A DNA stretch of 64,000 bases from Pseudomonas muyukensis (GCF_019139535.1 NZ_CP077073.1:447501-511500); one strand, 5' to 3'; positions 16,975-25,822 are shown, numbered from the stretch's first letter. Translations and numbers: made by a program. Notes: generated by a model not told the origin, from the sequence alone.

Positions 16975-17608
16975 TCGCTTGCTGCAAGGCCTGCTCGACA
17001 CCTTGCTGATGGTCGGCGTGTCGTCGCTGGTGGCGTTGATCATCGGCGTGCCGATGGCGGTGCTGCTGGTGACCAGCGACAAGGGCGGGATCTTCGAGGC
17101 CGCGGCGCTGAACCGGGTGCTGGGCGCCATCGTCAACCTGTTCCGTTCGATCCCGTTCCTGATCCTGATGGTCGCGCTGATCCCCTTCACCCGCCTGGTG
17201 GTTGGCACCACCTACGGCGTATGGGCCGCGGTGGTGCCATTGACCATCGCCGCGACACCGTTCTTCGCGCGAATCGCCGAGGTCAGCCTGCGCGAGGTCG
17301 ACCATGGGCTGGTCGAGGCGGCCCAGGCCATGGGCTGCCGGCGCTGGCACATCGTCTGGCACGTGTTGCTGCCCGAGGCGCTGCCGGGGATCGTCGGCGG
17401 CTTCACCATCACCCTGGTGACCTTGATCAACTCATCGGCCATGGCCGGGGCGATCGGCGCCGGCGGCCTGGGGGATATCGCCTATCGCTATGGCTACCAG
17501 CGCTTCGACAGCCAGATCATGCTGACCGTGATCGTGATGCTGGTGGCGTTGGTGGCGGTGATCCAGCTGGGTGGCGATCGTCTGGCCAAAAGCTTGAACA
17601 AACGTTGA
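16964..17608 (+). CDS. MetI-like ABC importer permease
   Basis: A 214-residue inner-membrane permease with five predicted helices and the EAA coupling motif [20 protein letters not shown] near 122-141. [22 protein letters not shown] near the C-terminus is typical of MetI. The start at 16964 overlaps the MetN-like gene. It is the last gene of the sulfur operon and is followed by a large REP hairpin that may end the transcript. Confidence 0.9.
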   Translation: MWIDRLLQGLLDTLLMVGVSSLVALIIGVPMAVLLVTSDKGGIFEAAALNRVLGAIVNLFRSIPFLILMVALIPFTRLVVGTTYGVWAAVVPLTIAATPFFARIAEVSLREVDHGLVEAAQAMGCRRWHIVWHVLLPEALPGIVGGFTITLVTLINSSAMAGAIGAGGLGDIAYRYGYQRFDSQIMLTVIVMLVALVAVIQLGGDRLAKSLNKR

Positions 17609-17618
17609 AGATTACCGG

Positions 17619-17763
17619 TGTAGGAGCGGCCTTGCCGAGGCGTCGGACCGGTCGGAAAGGGCCGCAAAGCGGCCCCAGCGATCTTTGCATCAACGCTGAA
17701 ATCCTGGGGCCGCTTTGCGCGCCTTGCCGACCGGCCCGACGCCTCGGCAAGGCCGCTCCTACA
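17619..17763. repeat. REP hairpin element, copy 2
   Basis: A 145-bp unit whose outer 28 bases (starting tgtaggagcggccttgccg) are perfectly complementary to its end (ending ggccgctcctaca). The first 95 bp or so are nearly identical to 10771-10904. It lies between the sulfur operon and a convergent c-di-GMP gene and can act as a bidirectional terminator. Confidence 0.88.
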
Positions 17764-17779
17764 ACGCTATGCGCAAGGC

Positions 17780-19675
17780 TCAGCCCCAATGCAGCTGCGC
17801 CGCCGGCACCGGCCTGCCAAACCAGTACCCCTGCCCCAGCTGGCACTGCTGCTCCAGCAGGAAGCGCGCCTGCTCGGCCTGCTCGATACCCTCGGCATGC
17901 ACCTGCATGCCCATGCTCCGGGCCAGGGCGATAATCACCCGGACGATGGCGATATCGTCATCGTCCAACGGCAGCCCGGCAACGAAACCCTGATCGATCT
18001 TGAGCTTCTGCACCGGCAGGCGCTTGAGCCGCAGCAACGACGAATAGCCCGTGCCGAAATCGTCGATGGCCAGGCTCAAGCCCAGCTCGCGCAGGCGGTG
18101 CAGCTGCTCCAGTGCCACTTCAGGGTCTTCCATCACCGCGCTTTCGGTCACTTCCAGCTCCAGCAGCGCCGGATCCAGGCCGCTGTCGTGCAGCACATCG
18201 GCCACTTGCCGGTACAGGTCGCGCTGGCTGAACAGGCGGCTGGAGATGTTCACCGCGACGAAGGCCAACTGCCGCCCTTCGGTCTGCCACTGCACCATCT
18301 GCCGGCAGGCCTGGCGCAGCACCCAGGCGTCGATCTCGGCGATCAGCCCGGTGCGCTCGGCGATGGGGATGAACTCCCCGGGCGGCACCAGGCCACGCTG
18401 GGGGTGCTGCCAGCGCACCAAGGCCTCGACCCCGACCATGCGCGCGGTGAACAGGTCGTGCACCGGCTGGAAGAACACCCGCAGCTCTTGCTGCTCCAGG
18501 GCACGGCGCAATTCGCCGGCCGTCTCGACCCGCTGCTGGGCGTGGGCGGTGAGTTCCTCGGTGTACAACGCATAGCAGGCGCGGCCGTTGCTCTTGGCCT
18601 TGAACAGCGCCGAATCGGCATTGCGCAGCAGTTGTTCGCCACTCAGGGCATCGCTGGGGAACAGGCTGATACCGATGCTGACACTGATGAACAGGCGGTT
18701 GCCCTCGAAACAGAAGGGTTCTTTCAAGCGCTCGATGATGGTCTGCGCCAGCTTGCCGGCATGGCCGACCTGCTGGCAGTTCTCGGCCAGCACGCCGAAC
18801 TCGTCGCCGCCCAGGCGCGCCAGGGTCACGCCGTTGCCCAGCACCTCGCGCAGGCGCTCGCCCACCAGCTTGAGCAACTGGTCGCCAATGGTATGGCCAA
18901 GGCCGTCGTTGATGCTCTGGAAGTGGTCGAGGTCGAGCAGCAGCAGCGCGCAGCCGCGCTTGTTGGCCTGCGCCGCGGCCAAGGCCTGCTCGACCCGGTC
19001 ATTGAACAACAGCCGATTGGGCAGGCCAGTCAGCGGGTCATGGTGGGCGAGGTAGGCCAGTTCTTCCTCGCTATGCTTGATCGCGCTGATGTCGCTGAAC
19101 ACCGCCACGTAGTGGCTGAGCGCGCCGCTGTCGTCGCGAATGGCGCAGATCGTCTGCCATTGCGGGTAGATTTCGCCGCTCTTGCGGCGGTTCCAGATCT
19201 CCCCGCTCCACTCGCCCTTGTCGGCCAGGGTGGCGTAGATCTGCTGGTAGAACGGCGCGCCATGGCGGCCAGACTTGAACTTGCTCGGGCGCTGGCCGAT
19301 GACCTCGTCCTGCTGATAGCCGGTGATGCGCATGAAGGCCCGGTTGACGTGCACGATCAGGCCATTGCGGTCGGTGACCAACACCCCTTCCAGGGTGCTG
19401 TCGAACACCGCCGCGGCCATGCGCAGGCGCTCGCGGTCCTCGCTGCGCAGGCGCGCGCCGATGCCGATGAAGTTCAGCAGCCGGGCGCGCGAGACAAAAA
19501 TCAGCAAGGCGCTGAGCAACACCCAGACCACCACGTTGATCTGCCGCCCTACGGTGAGCGCCAGCGGGTCCTCGGTCATGCCGTGCAGAACCAGTTCCGA
19601 CAGCACCAGCCAGAGGATCGAAAGCACCACGTAGAGCCCGGCCATGCGCAAGGCGTCGCGAACGGAAACAGACAT
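17780..19675 (-). CDS. Membrane-bound PAS-GGDEF-EAL cyclic-di-GMP protein
   Basis: A 631-residue protein with two N-terminal membrane helices (about 10-30 and 43-63), a PAS domain (about 75-195), a GGDEF domain with intact motif RLGGDEFGVL, and an EAL domain with VEALVRWQHP and DDFGTGYSSL. Both catalytic signatures look intact, so it may make or degrade c-di-GMP depending on the PAS signal. A TATAAT box at 19715-19710 overlaps an in-frame ATG at 19711, which rules that ATG out; the ATG at 19675 is used instead although its ribosome binding site is weak. Confidence 0.9.
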   Translation of the reverse strand: MSVSVRDALRMAGLYVVLSILWLVLSELVLHGMTEDPLALTVGRQINVVVWVLLSALLIFVSRARLLNFIGIGARLRSEDRERLRMAAAVFDSTLEGVLVTDRNGLIVHVNRAFMRITGYQQDEVIGQRPSKFKSGRHGAPFYQQIYATLADKGEWSGEIWNRRKSGEIYPQWQTICAIRDDSGALSHYVAVFSDISAIKHSEEELAYLAHHDPLTGLPNRLLFNDRVEQALAAAQANKRGCALLLLDLDHFQSINDGLGHTIGDQLLKLVGERLREVLGNGVTLARLGGDEFGVLAENCQQVGHAGKLAQTIIERLKEPFCFEGNRLFISVSIGISLFPSDALSGEQLLRNADSALFKAKSNGRACYALYTEELTAHAQQRVETAGELRRALEQQELRVFFQPVHDLFTARMVGVEALVRWQHPQRGLVPPGEFIPIAERTGLIAEIDAWVLRQACRQMVQWQTEGRQLAFVAVNISSRLFSQRDLYRQVADVLHDSGLDPALLELEVTESAVMEDPEVALEQLHRLRELGLSLAIDDFGTGYSSLLRLKRLPVQKLKIDQGFVAGLPLDDDDIAIVRVIIALARSMGMQVHAEGIEQAEQARFLLEQQCQLGQGYWFGRPVPAAQLHWG

Positions 19676-19709
19676 GTCGGGTGGATGAGCCCATGAAAAA
19701 TGAAGGGGC

Positions 19710-19738
19710 ATTATAAGGGCTGAAACACCCTGTGACCT
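19710..19738 (-). promoter_or_regulatory. Sigma-70 promoter of the PAS-GGDEF-EAL gene
   Basis: A consensus TATAAT reads leftward at 19715-19710, with only a weak -35 match (GTCACA-like) upstream near 19736. The predicted transcript start near 19703 gives a leader of about 28 nt to the ATG at 19675. Confidence 0.5.
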
Positions 19739-19825
19739 CCTATCAAAAAGGGCGACTGGTTTTATTTCCCCGCCAAGGGATAATGCGAGCGCTGTTCCCC
19801 CTGTTTTCCGAGGGTCTTTCCCGTT

Positions 19826-21010
19826 ATGTGGTACTACGGTTTACTCGACTTGTCGGCCTGGCAACTGGTCGCCGTCACCTTGCTGCTGACCCATGTCACC
19901 ATCGTCAGCGTCACCATCTACCTGCACCGCTACTCGGCCCACCGTGCCCTGGAGCTGAACGCGGGCCTCAAGCATTTCTTCCGTTTCTGGCTGTGGCTGA
20001 CCACGGCGCAGAACACCCGCGAGTGGACCGCCATCCACCGCAAGCATCACGCCAAGTGCGAAACCCCGGACGACCCGCACAGCCCGCTGCACAAGGGCCT
20101 GGGCACGGTGCTGCGCAAGGGCGCCGAGCTGTACCGCGCCGAGGCGCGCAACGAGGAAACCCTGCGCATCTATGGCAAGAACTGCCCGGATGACTGGATC
20201 GAGCGCAACCTCTACAGCCGCTACAAGCTTGGCGGCATCGCCCTGATGGCGGTCATCGACCTGCTGCTGTTCGGCACGATCGGCATCACCATCTGGGCCA
20301 TCCAGATGATGTGGATACCCTTCTGGGCCGCCGGCGTGGTCAACGGCCTGGGCCACGCGGTCGGCTACCGCAACTTCGAGTGCCGCGACGCCGCCACCAA
20401 CCTGGTGCCCTGGGGCATCATCATTGGCGGCGAGGAGCTGCACAACAACCACCACACCTACCCCAACTCGGCCAAGCTTTCGGTACGCCGCTGGGAATTC
20501 GACATGGGCTGGATGTGGATCCGCCTGCTGAGCCTGCTGCGCCTGGCCAAGGTGCAGCGCGTCGCGCCCATCGCCCACCGGGTCGAAGGCAAGGCCTCGC
20601 TGGACATGGACACCGCCATGGCCATCCTCAACAACCGCTTCCAGATCATGGCCCAGTACCGCAAGCTGGTGATCGGCCCGTTGGTCAAGCAGGAGCTGGA
20701 CAAGGTCGACGCCTCGGTGCGCCACCGCTTCCGCCGCGCCAAGCGCCTGCTGTCGCGGGAAACCAGCCTGCTGCAGGACCGGCACCACGTGCGCATCGAA
20801 TCGATGCTGGCCCACAGCCAGGCACTGAAGACCATCTATGAAAAGCGCCTGGCGCTGCAGCAGATCTGGGCACGTACCAGCGCCAACGGCCACGACATGC
20901 TCGCGGCCATGAAAGACTGGGTACACGAGGCCGAGGCCAGCGGTATCCAATCGCTGCGTGACTTCGCCGAGCAGCTCAAGACCTACTCGCTGCGCCCCAG
21001 CGGCGCCTGA
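19826..21010 (+). CDS. desA: Membrane fatty-acid desaturase (DesA-type delta-9)
   Basis: A 394-residue integral-membrane di-iron desaturase. The three histidine boxes are clear: HRYSAH near 34, HRKHH near 71 and HNNHH near 204. Helices flank the boxes at about 10-30, 45-60 and 130-180. The C-terminal 130 residues are polar and helical. It probably introduces the delta-9 double bond in membrane acyl chains. The start at 19826 follows GAGGGT, with spacing of about 9 bp. It lies between two c-di-GMP genes. Confidence 0.88.
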   Translation: MWYYGLLDLSAWQLVAVTLLLTHVTIVSVTIYLHRYSAHRALELNAGLKHFFRFWLWLTTAQNTREWTAIHRKHHAKCETPDDPHSPLHKGLGTVLRKGAELYRAEARNEETLRIYGKNCPDDWIERNLYSRYKLGGIALMAVIDLLLFGTIGITIWAIQMMWIPFWAAGVVNGLGHAVGYRNFECRDAATNLVPWGIIIGGEELHNNHHTYPNSAKLSVRRWEFDMGWMWIRLLSLLRLAKVQRVAPIAHRVEGKASLDMDTAMAILNNRFQIMAQYRKLVIGPLVKQELDKVDASVRHRFRRAKRLLSRETSLLQDRHHVRIESMLAHSQALKTIYEKRLALQQIWARTSANGHDMLAAMKDWVHEAEASGIQSLRDFAEQLKTYSLRPSGA

Positions 21011-21150
21011 CCGCCGTTGATCGGCATGCCCCGCAACGGGGCATGCCCACCGGAACTTCCGCCCATTGATCCGACTCAAATTCGGCATATCGCCCGCGTG
21101 GCGGGCCGGTCCGTGGCCGCACGCCCATCGTCGAGAACCGTTCCGTGCTC

Positions 21151-22140
21151 ATGGCCAAAGACCTCCCACCCACGCATGCGGGCCGTGCCCGACCCGAAGC
21201 CGCCCAGACCCTCCTCGCCTTGCTGCATGCCCAAGGCGAGGTGGCGCGCCTGAGCGAGCGCGAGCAGCTGTACAGCTCGCTGCTGGACAGCGTCAATGCC
21301 GTACTCTGGGCCTTCGATTGGGAAACCCGTCAGGTGCTCTATGTCAGCCCCGCCTACGAGCGCATTTTCGGCCGCCCCGCCAGCCTGGTGTTGGCCGATT
21401 ACAACGAGTGGCGCGACGCCATTTACCCGGACGACCTGGAGTACGCCGAGCGCAGCCTGGCCCAGGTGCTGGTAAAAGGTACCGTCGAGGATCGTGAGTA
21501 CCGCATCCTCAACGCTGCCGGTGAAGTGCGCTGGCTCAGCGACAAGTGCTACATCAACCAGCAGCGCGAAGGCGATCAACGGGTGATCATCGTTGGCATC
21601 GCCGAGGACATCACCGAAAAGAAGCAGCTCGAAGGCGAACTGCAACGCCTGGCCACCACCGACGTGCTCACCCAGAGCAGCAACCGTCGGCACTTTTTCG
21701 AGTGCGCCCAGCAAGCCTTCGACAGCGCGCGCGAGGACGGCACGCCGATGGCGTTCCTGCTGTTGGATATCGATGATTTCAAACAGATCAACGACAGCTA
21801 TGGCCACCAGGAAGGCGACCAGGTGTTGCAGCGTATCGCCGACAGCGGCAAGGCCGTGCTACGGCGTGGCGACCTGTTCGGGCGCATCGGTGGCGAGGAG
21901 TTCGCCGCGGTGTTCCCAGGCTGTACCGCCCAAGTCGCCGAACAGATCGCCGAACGCTTGCAGCGGGAGATTCAACGCCTGAGCTTCAGTCATGGCGAAC
22001 ACACCTACGGGGTTACCGTGAGCCAAGGGCTGACCGGCCTAATGGATGAGGATGAAAGCCTGGATAGTCTGTTCGCCCGGGCGGACGCGGCGATGTACCG
22101 CGCCAAGCGCCAAGGCAAGAACCAGATCGTGAAAGGCTGA
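21151..22140 (+). CDS. PAS-GGDEF diguanylate cyclase
   Basis: A 329-residue soluble protein. The PAS domain covers about residues 35-155 (VNAVLWAFDWETRQVLYVSP; IVGIAEDITEKKQLE), followed by a GGDEF domain with active motif RIGGEEFAAVF. An RxxD inhibitory site (RRGD) sits five residues before GGEEF, so product inhibition is expected. No membrane segment is visible. A GTG six bases upstream is an alternative start. Together with the PAS-GGDEF-EAL gene it makes this a local c-di-GMP neighbourhood. Confidence 0.9.
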   Translation: MAKDLPPTHAGRARPEAAQTLLALLHAQGEVARLSEREQLYSSLLDSVNAVLWAFDWETRQVLYVSPAYERIFGRPASLVLADYNEWRDAIYPDDLEYAERSLAQVLVKGTVEDREYRILNAAGEVRWLSDKCYINQQREGDQRVIIVGIAEDITEKKQLEGELQRLATTDVLTQSSNRRHFFECAQQAFDSAREDGTPMAFLLLDIDDFKQINDSYGHQEGDQVLQRIADSGKAVLRRGDLFGRIGGEEFAAVFPGCTAQVAEQIAERLQREIQRLSFSHGEHTYGVTVSQGLTGLMDEDESLDSLFARADAAMYRAKRQGKNQIVKG

Positions 22141-22169
22141 TCGCGCCAAGCGCAAGCCATAGCTGCAGT

Positions 22170-22937
22170 TCACTGGGAGGCCCACTCGTAATCGATCGGG
22201 CCACTACGTGGCCCAGCCAGTATCCCTTCAGGCTCTTTTTCCCGCCCCTCCCTGAAACCGACTTCGAGAAAGTGTCGCTGCTGATCGGTGATTTCACCCG
22301 CCAAAGCGATAGCCTGAGCGGTGTAGCGCTTGATCAGAGCAGCCTTTCTGGCCTCTTTTGAATAGCTCATGTGCACCTCCGATATGTGGAAAGTAGGTTG
22401 CAGGCCCATGGCTGCAACAGGGATCGCGAGATTGCCGGCCCGATCACGAACGAAACCAAGCGACTGGTACAGGGGTTCGGCCCCCTGGTCCGGTTGCTGA
22501 ACCTCGATTCGCGAGCACTTGAGCATCCGTGCATACTCCGCCACCGCCAGCAACGACAGTGTTGCCACCAGCCCCCTCAGTGGGTTCGCAGGCCCAGGCT
22601 TGCCCTCCAGCAGGATGATCTTGATACAACACCTGCTTTGCCGGGGGCTGGCGTAGCACAGGCCACAGAGCTCGCGGGCGGACCACAACGCCAAGTCGAA
22701 ACCCCTACGATCACAATCCGTCCAATGCGGCAGCTCTTCCCAGGGGAATTGGTGTGCCTGCTCGCCCCATAGCTGGAAAGCTGCGACAGCCCTGTGCCCA
22801 ATGGGTTCGAAGCCCACTTCCTCGACGTCAAACCCAGGCCTGGATACAGGCCCGGTGCGCAACGCTGCATGGGCAAGCTTTCGCGCGTTGGATCGATAGA
22901 CCTGGTAACGCAGGCCGGGATAGTTATAGGCGCTCAT
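22170..22937 (-). CDS. GNAT-like protein with extra C-terminal segment, function unknown
   Basis: A 255-residue protein. The middle (about 85-185) resembles a GNAT acetyltransferase: LWSARELCGLCYAS, VATLSLLAVAEYARMLKCS and EPLYQSLGFV. The acetyl-CoA loop (R/QxxGxG/A) is not obvious. The C-terminal 66 residues begin MSYSKEARKAALIKRY and are preceded by GGAGGTG at ideal spacing, so they may also be made as a separate in-frame product from ATG 22370. AGGAAGG precedes the main start at 22937. Base composition is visibly less GC-rich than the neighbours, suggesting acquisition. Identification as GNAT is moderate. Confidence 0.6.
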   Translation of the reverse strand: MSAYNYPGLRYQVYRSNARKLAHAALRTGPVSRPGFDVEEVGFEPIGHRAVAAFQLWGEQAHQFPWEELPHWTDCDRRGFDLALWSARELCGLCYASPRQSRCCIKIILLEGKPGPANPLRGLVATLSLLAVAEYARMLKCSRIEVQQPDQGAEPLYQSLGFVRDRAGNLAIPVAAMGLQPTFHISEVHMSYSKEARKAALIKRYTAQAIALAGEITDQQRHFLEVGFREGREKEPEGILAGPRSGPIDYEWASQ

Positions 22938-23071
22938 CTGCAGCCTTCCTGCCATTCCGTTGGGGGAGTGGCTGGAAAACTACGCCTGAAGGGCTTCCCT
23001 GGATACGAACAACCGTCCGCAATACCTGTAGGACCGATCCCAAGCCTGATACGACCCCGCCGGCCGCCAGA

Positions 23072-24409
23072 TCAGCCCTGGCGCGCGCCGTCCTCTGTCG
23101 GCTCGCCAGCGGCAGCCGGCGCCGCGCCCGGGCCGGCCTCCAGCTCGCGCTCGGCAGCTTCTGCGGCCTCACGCTCGGCCTGCTCCCGCGCCAGTGCCTC
23201 AGGGTCGACCTTGCGCAGCCGCGACAGCTCCGGCAGGCCAAGCTTGAGCAACCGCGCGGTCTTGCTGGCGGCCACCTTCTCCAGCCCCTGGCTGGGCTTG
23301 AGCGCGGCCAGCTGGCCTGCCAGGTTCATCGCCAGTATCTCGCGGGAATACACGCCACCACCCAGCTGGTACACCGCCGCGATCAGCTCGCGCAGGTTCA
23401 GCGGCAGACGCCAGCGGGTGCGCAACGCCGAGCCGAACGGCGCGCCGAATTCGTTGAGCGACAGCTGCACCTGGTCCTCGTCCAGCTCCCCACCTGCCAG
23501 GCGCCACTCCTGCAGCGTGCGCAACACGGCCAGGTCGCCCAGGCAATGCAGCAGCCCTGCGCAATAGCAGAGCGCCTCGTCGACCTCGAGCAGGCGCGCC
23601 AGGGTGCGGGCATATTCGGCGGTGTGCAGTGACAGGTTCCAGTAATGCGCGGCATGCCGGGCCAGCAGCGGGTCGCTAAGGCGCGCGCTGCGCTTGAGGG
23701 TCAGGCCGAGGATGAGGTTCATGCTCTGGGTGCTGCCGAGCTTGTTCAGCGCCTGCAGCAAGGTCTGCACTGGCGCCTCGCGGTGCAGCGCGGCGCTGTT
23801 GGCGGCGGCGATCAGCACACCGGTGATCTGCGGGTCGTTGCGCACCTCCTCCTCGAGCACCTTGAGGTTCAGCCCCTGGGGGTTGAGCGCGCGCTTGACC
23901 GCCACCTGCACGTCGGCGAACAGCGGGCCACCGTCGGCCGTGGCGCGACGCTGCTCGAGGTAGGCCGGCAATTGCACGCCGGGCTGCAGCGGCGGCACAG
24001 GGCAGGCGATCTGCTCGCCCACTGCCAGCAGCAGGTTTTCCAGGCGCTTGCGCAGGTTGCCCAGGTCGAGCGGCTTGCTCAGGTACGCCGTGGGCTGCAG
24101 CGGCACGGCCTCGCGCACGCTGGCGCTGTCGGTGCGGTCGCTCATGAGGATGAAGGGCAATCCAGGCCTGTCGCCCTTGGCGCGCACCTTGCGCAGCAGG
24201 TCGAGGCCATCGAGGCCGGCGAGTTCGCGGGCGGCGATGATCAGGTCAGGCTTGCTCGCCAGCGCGTTCAGCGCCTGCGAGCCATCGGCGCAAACCTGCA
24301 AGCGCGCATCGCAGCGCACGCTGAGCAGCATTTCGCTAAGCATGTCGCGTACCCAGGGGTCGCCCTCGGCAATCAGCACGCAAGGGGGTAGGGGGTCGGC
24401 AGCGCTCAT
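23072..24409 (-). CDS. HDOD-domain protein with degenerate receiver domain
   Basis: A 445-residue protein. Residues about 8-125 have the receiver fold (CVLIAEGDPWVRDML; AYLSKPLDLGNL with the conserved Lys), but the phosphoacceptor position reads LIIAAREL instead of LIxxDxx, so it is probably not phosphorylated. A central HDOD domain (about 185-385; GVLIAAANSA, LGSTQSMNLILGL, HCLGDLAVL) follows, then a Glu/Ala-rich helical tail. HDOD proteins act in signalling without known catalysis. The ATG at 24409 has GGAG with 8-bp spacing; an upstream in-frame start lacks one. Confidence 0.85.
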   Translation of the reverse strand: MSAADPLPPCVLIAEGDPWVRDMLSEMLLSVRCDARLQVCADGSQALNALASKPDLIIAARELAGLDGLDLLRKVRAKGDRPGLPFILMSDRTDSASVREAVPLQPTAYLSKPLDLGNLRKRLENLLLAVGEQIACPVPPLQPGVQLPAYLEQRRATADGGPLFADVQVAVKRALNPQGLNLKVLEEEVRNDPQITGVLIAAANSAALHREAPVQTLLQALNKLGSTQSMNLILGLTLKRSARLSDPLLARHAAHYWNLSLHTAEYARTLARLLEVDEALCYCAGLLHCLGDLAVLRTLQEWRLAGGELDEDQVQLSLNEFGAPFGSALRTRWRLPLNLRELIAAVYQLGGGVYSREILAMNLAGQLAALKPSQGLEKVAASKTARLLKLGLPELSRLRKVDPEALAREQAEREAAEAAERELEAGPGAAPAAAGEPTEDGARQG

Positions 24410-24498
24410 GAGCGAGTCTCCAGAAAATGACGCGCGATCCATCGCAGCTTCCACGGATTCCTCGTACAACCTTAGCGCCTGATGCCTGCGAAGGGCAC

Positions 24499-24526
24499 AA
24501 AAAAACCCGCCGAGGCGGGTTTTTTC
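24499..24526. terminator. Bidirectional rho-independent terminator
   Basis: aaaaaacccgcc and the complementary ggcgggtttttt form a perfect stem with a tiny loop and T tracts on both strands. It ends leftward transcription of gabT. Confidence 0.85.
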
Positions 24527-24544
24527 TGCAGCGTGTCACATGTT

Positions 24545-25822
24545 TCAGGCCAGTTCGGCGAAGCACTCTTCGATGATGGCCAGGCCTTTGTCCAGCAGCG
24601 CGTCTTCGGCAGTCAGCGGCACCAGGATCCGCAGGACGTTGCCATAGGTGCCACAAGACAGCAGGATCAGGCCCTTGTCGCGCGCCTTCGCGACCACTTG
24701 GGCAACGGCGGCGGCGTTCGGGGTATGGCTGCCCTTCTCGAACACTTCCACCGCGATCATCGAGCCCAGACCACGGACGTCGCCGATGATCGGGTGCTTC
24801 TTCTGGATTTCACGCAGGCCGGTGGTCAGGCGCTCGCCGACCGCCTTGCTGCGGTCCAGCAGCTTCTCTTGCTCGAACACTTCGATCACGGCCAGGGCCG
24901 CGGCGCAAGCGATCGGCGAGCCGGCGTAGGTGCCACCCAGGCCACCTGGGGCGATGGCATCCATGTACTCGGCCTTGCCGCACACACCGGCCAGCGGGAA
25001 GCCGCCGGCGATGGACTTGGCGAAGGTGGTCAGGTCGGGCGCGACGCCCATCTGCTCCATGGCGAAGAAGGTACCGGTACGGCCAGCGCCGGTCTGTACT
25101 TCGTCGGCGATCAGCAGGATGCCGTGCTGGTCGCACAGTGCGCGCAGGCGCTGCATCAGTTCTTTCGGCGCCGGCAGGAAGCCGCCTTCGCCCTGGACTG
25201 GCTCGAGGATGATCGCGGCGATGTCGCGCGGCTCGGCGTCGTTCTTGAAGATACGCTCGACCGAGGCGATGGCGTCGTCGACGCTGATGCCGTGCAGTTC
25301 GCTCGGGAACAGGGCGCGGAAGATGCCGCCTGGCATCAGGCCCATGCCGGCGGAGTACGGCACGACCTTGCCGGTCAGGCCCAGGGTCATCATGGTGCGA
25401 CCGTGGTAGCCGCCGGTGAAGGCGATCACGCCGGCACGGCCAGTGGCGGCACGGGCGATCTTCACGGCGTTCTCAACGGCTTCGGAGCCGGTGGTCACCA
25501 GCAGGGTCTTCTTGTCGAAGTTGCCTGGGACCAGCTTGTTGATCTTCTCGCACAGCTCGACGTAGGGCTCGTAGGCCAGCACCTGGAAGCAGGTGTGGCT
25601 GACCTTGGTCAGTTGCTCTTGCACCGCGGCAACCACTTTCGGGTGCAGGTGGCCGGTGTTGAGTACGGCGATGCCGCCGGCGAAGTCGATCAGTTCGCGG
25701 CCTTCAACGTCGATCACCGTCGAGTTCTTCGCGGTATCGACGAAGATCGGGTGAATTTGGCCAACACCACGCGGGACGGCGGCGACACGACGTTGCATCA
25801 AGGATTCGTTGGTCTTGCTCAT
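24545..25822 (-). CDS. gabT: 4-aminobutyrate aminotransferase
   Basis: A 425-residue PLP-dependent class III aminotransferase that transfers the amino group of GABA to 2-oxoglutarate, giving succinate semialdehyde. Visible motifs are the PLP phosphate-binding TTGSEAVENAVKIAR, the aromatic stacking GYHGRT, the ILEPVQGEGG loop, LLIADEVQTGAGRTG, and the PLP-binding Lys in TTFAKSIAGGFPL. The start at 25822 has GAGGG with 6-bp spacing. It lies downstream of gabD with a possible terminator between them. Spermine- or 5-aminovalerate-type substrates are also possible. Confidence 0.95.
   Translation of the reverse strand: MSKTNESLMQRRVAAVPRGVGQIHPIFVDTAKNSTVIDVEGRELIDFAGGIAVLNTGHLHPKVVAAVQEQLTKVSHTCFQVLAYEPYVELCEKINKLVPGNFDKKTLLVTTGSEAVENAVKIARAATGRAGVIAFTGGYHGRTMMTLGLTGKVVPYSAGMGLMPGGIFRALFPSELHGISVDDAIASVERIFKNDAEPRDIAAIILEPVQGEGGFLPAPKELMQRLRALCDQHGILLIADEVQTGAGRTGTFFAMEQMGVAPDLTTFAKSIAGGFPLAGVCGKAEYMDAIAPGGLGGTYAGSPIACAAALAVIEVFEQEKLLDRSKAVGERLTTGLREIQKKHPIIGDVRGLGSMIAVEVFEKGSHTPNAAAVAQVVAKARDKGLILLSCGTYGNVLRILVPLTAEDALLDKGLAIIEECFAELA

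Noticed and set aside
17789-19696. 635-codon open frame antisense to the PAS-GGDEF-EAL gene
   Set aside because: Shadow of the GGDEF-EAL gene, no domain, and a promoter for the other strand is visible.
19709-19711. Upstream ATG for the PAS-GGDEF-EAL gene
   Set aside because: It lies within the TATAAT box of the promoter, so it is not in the transcript.
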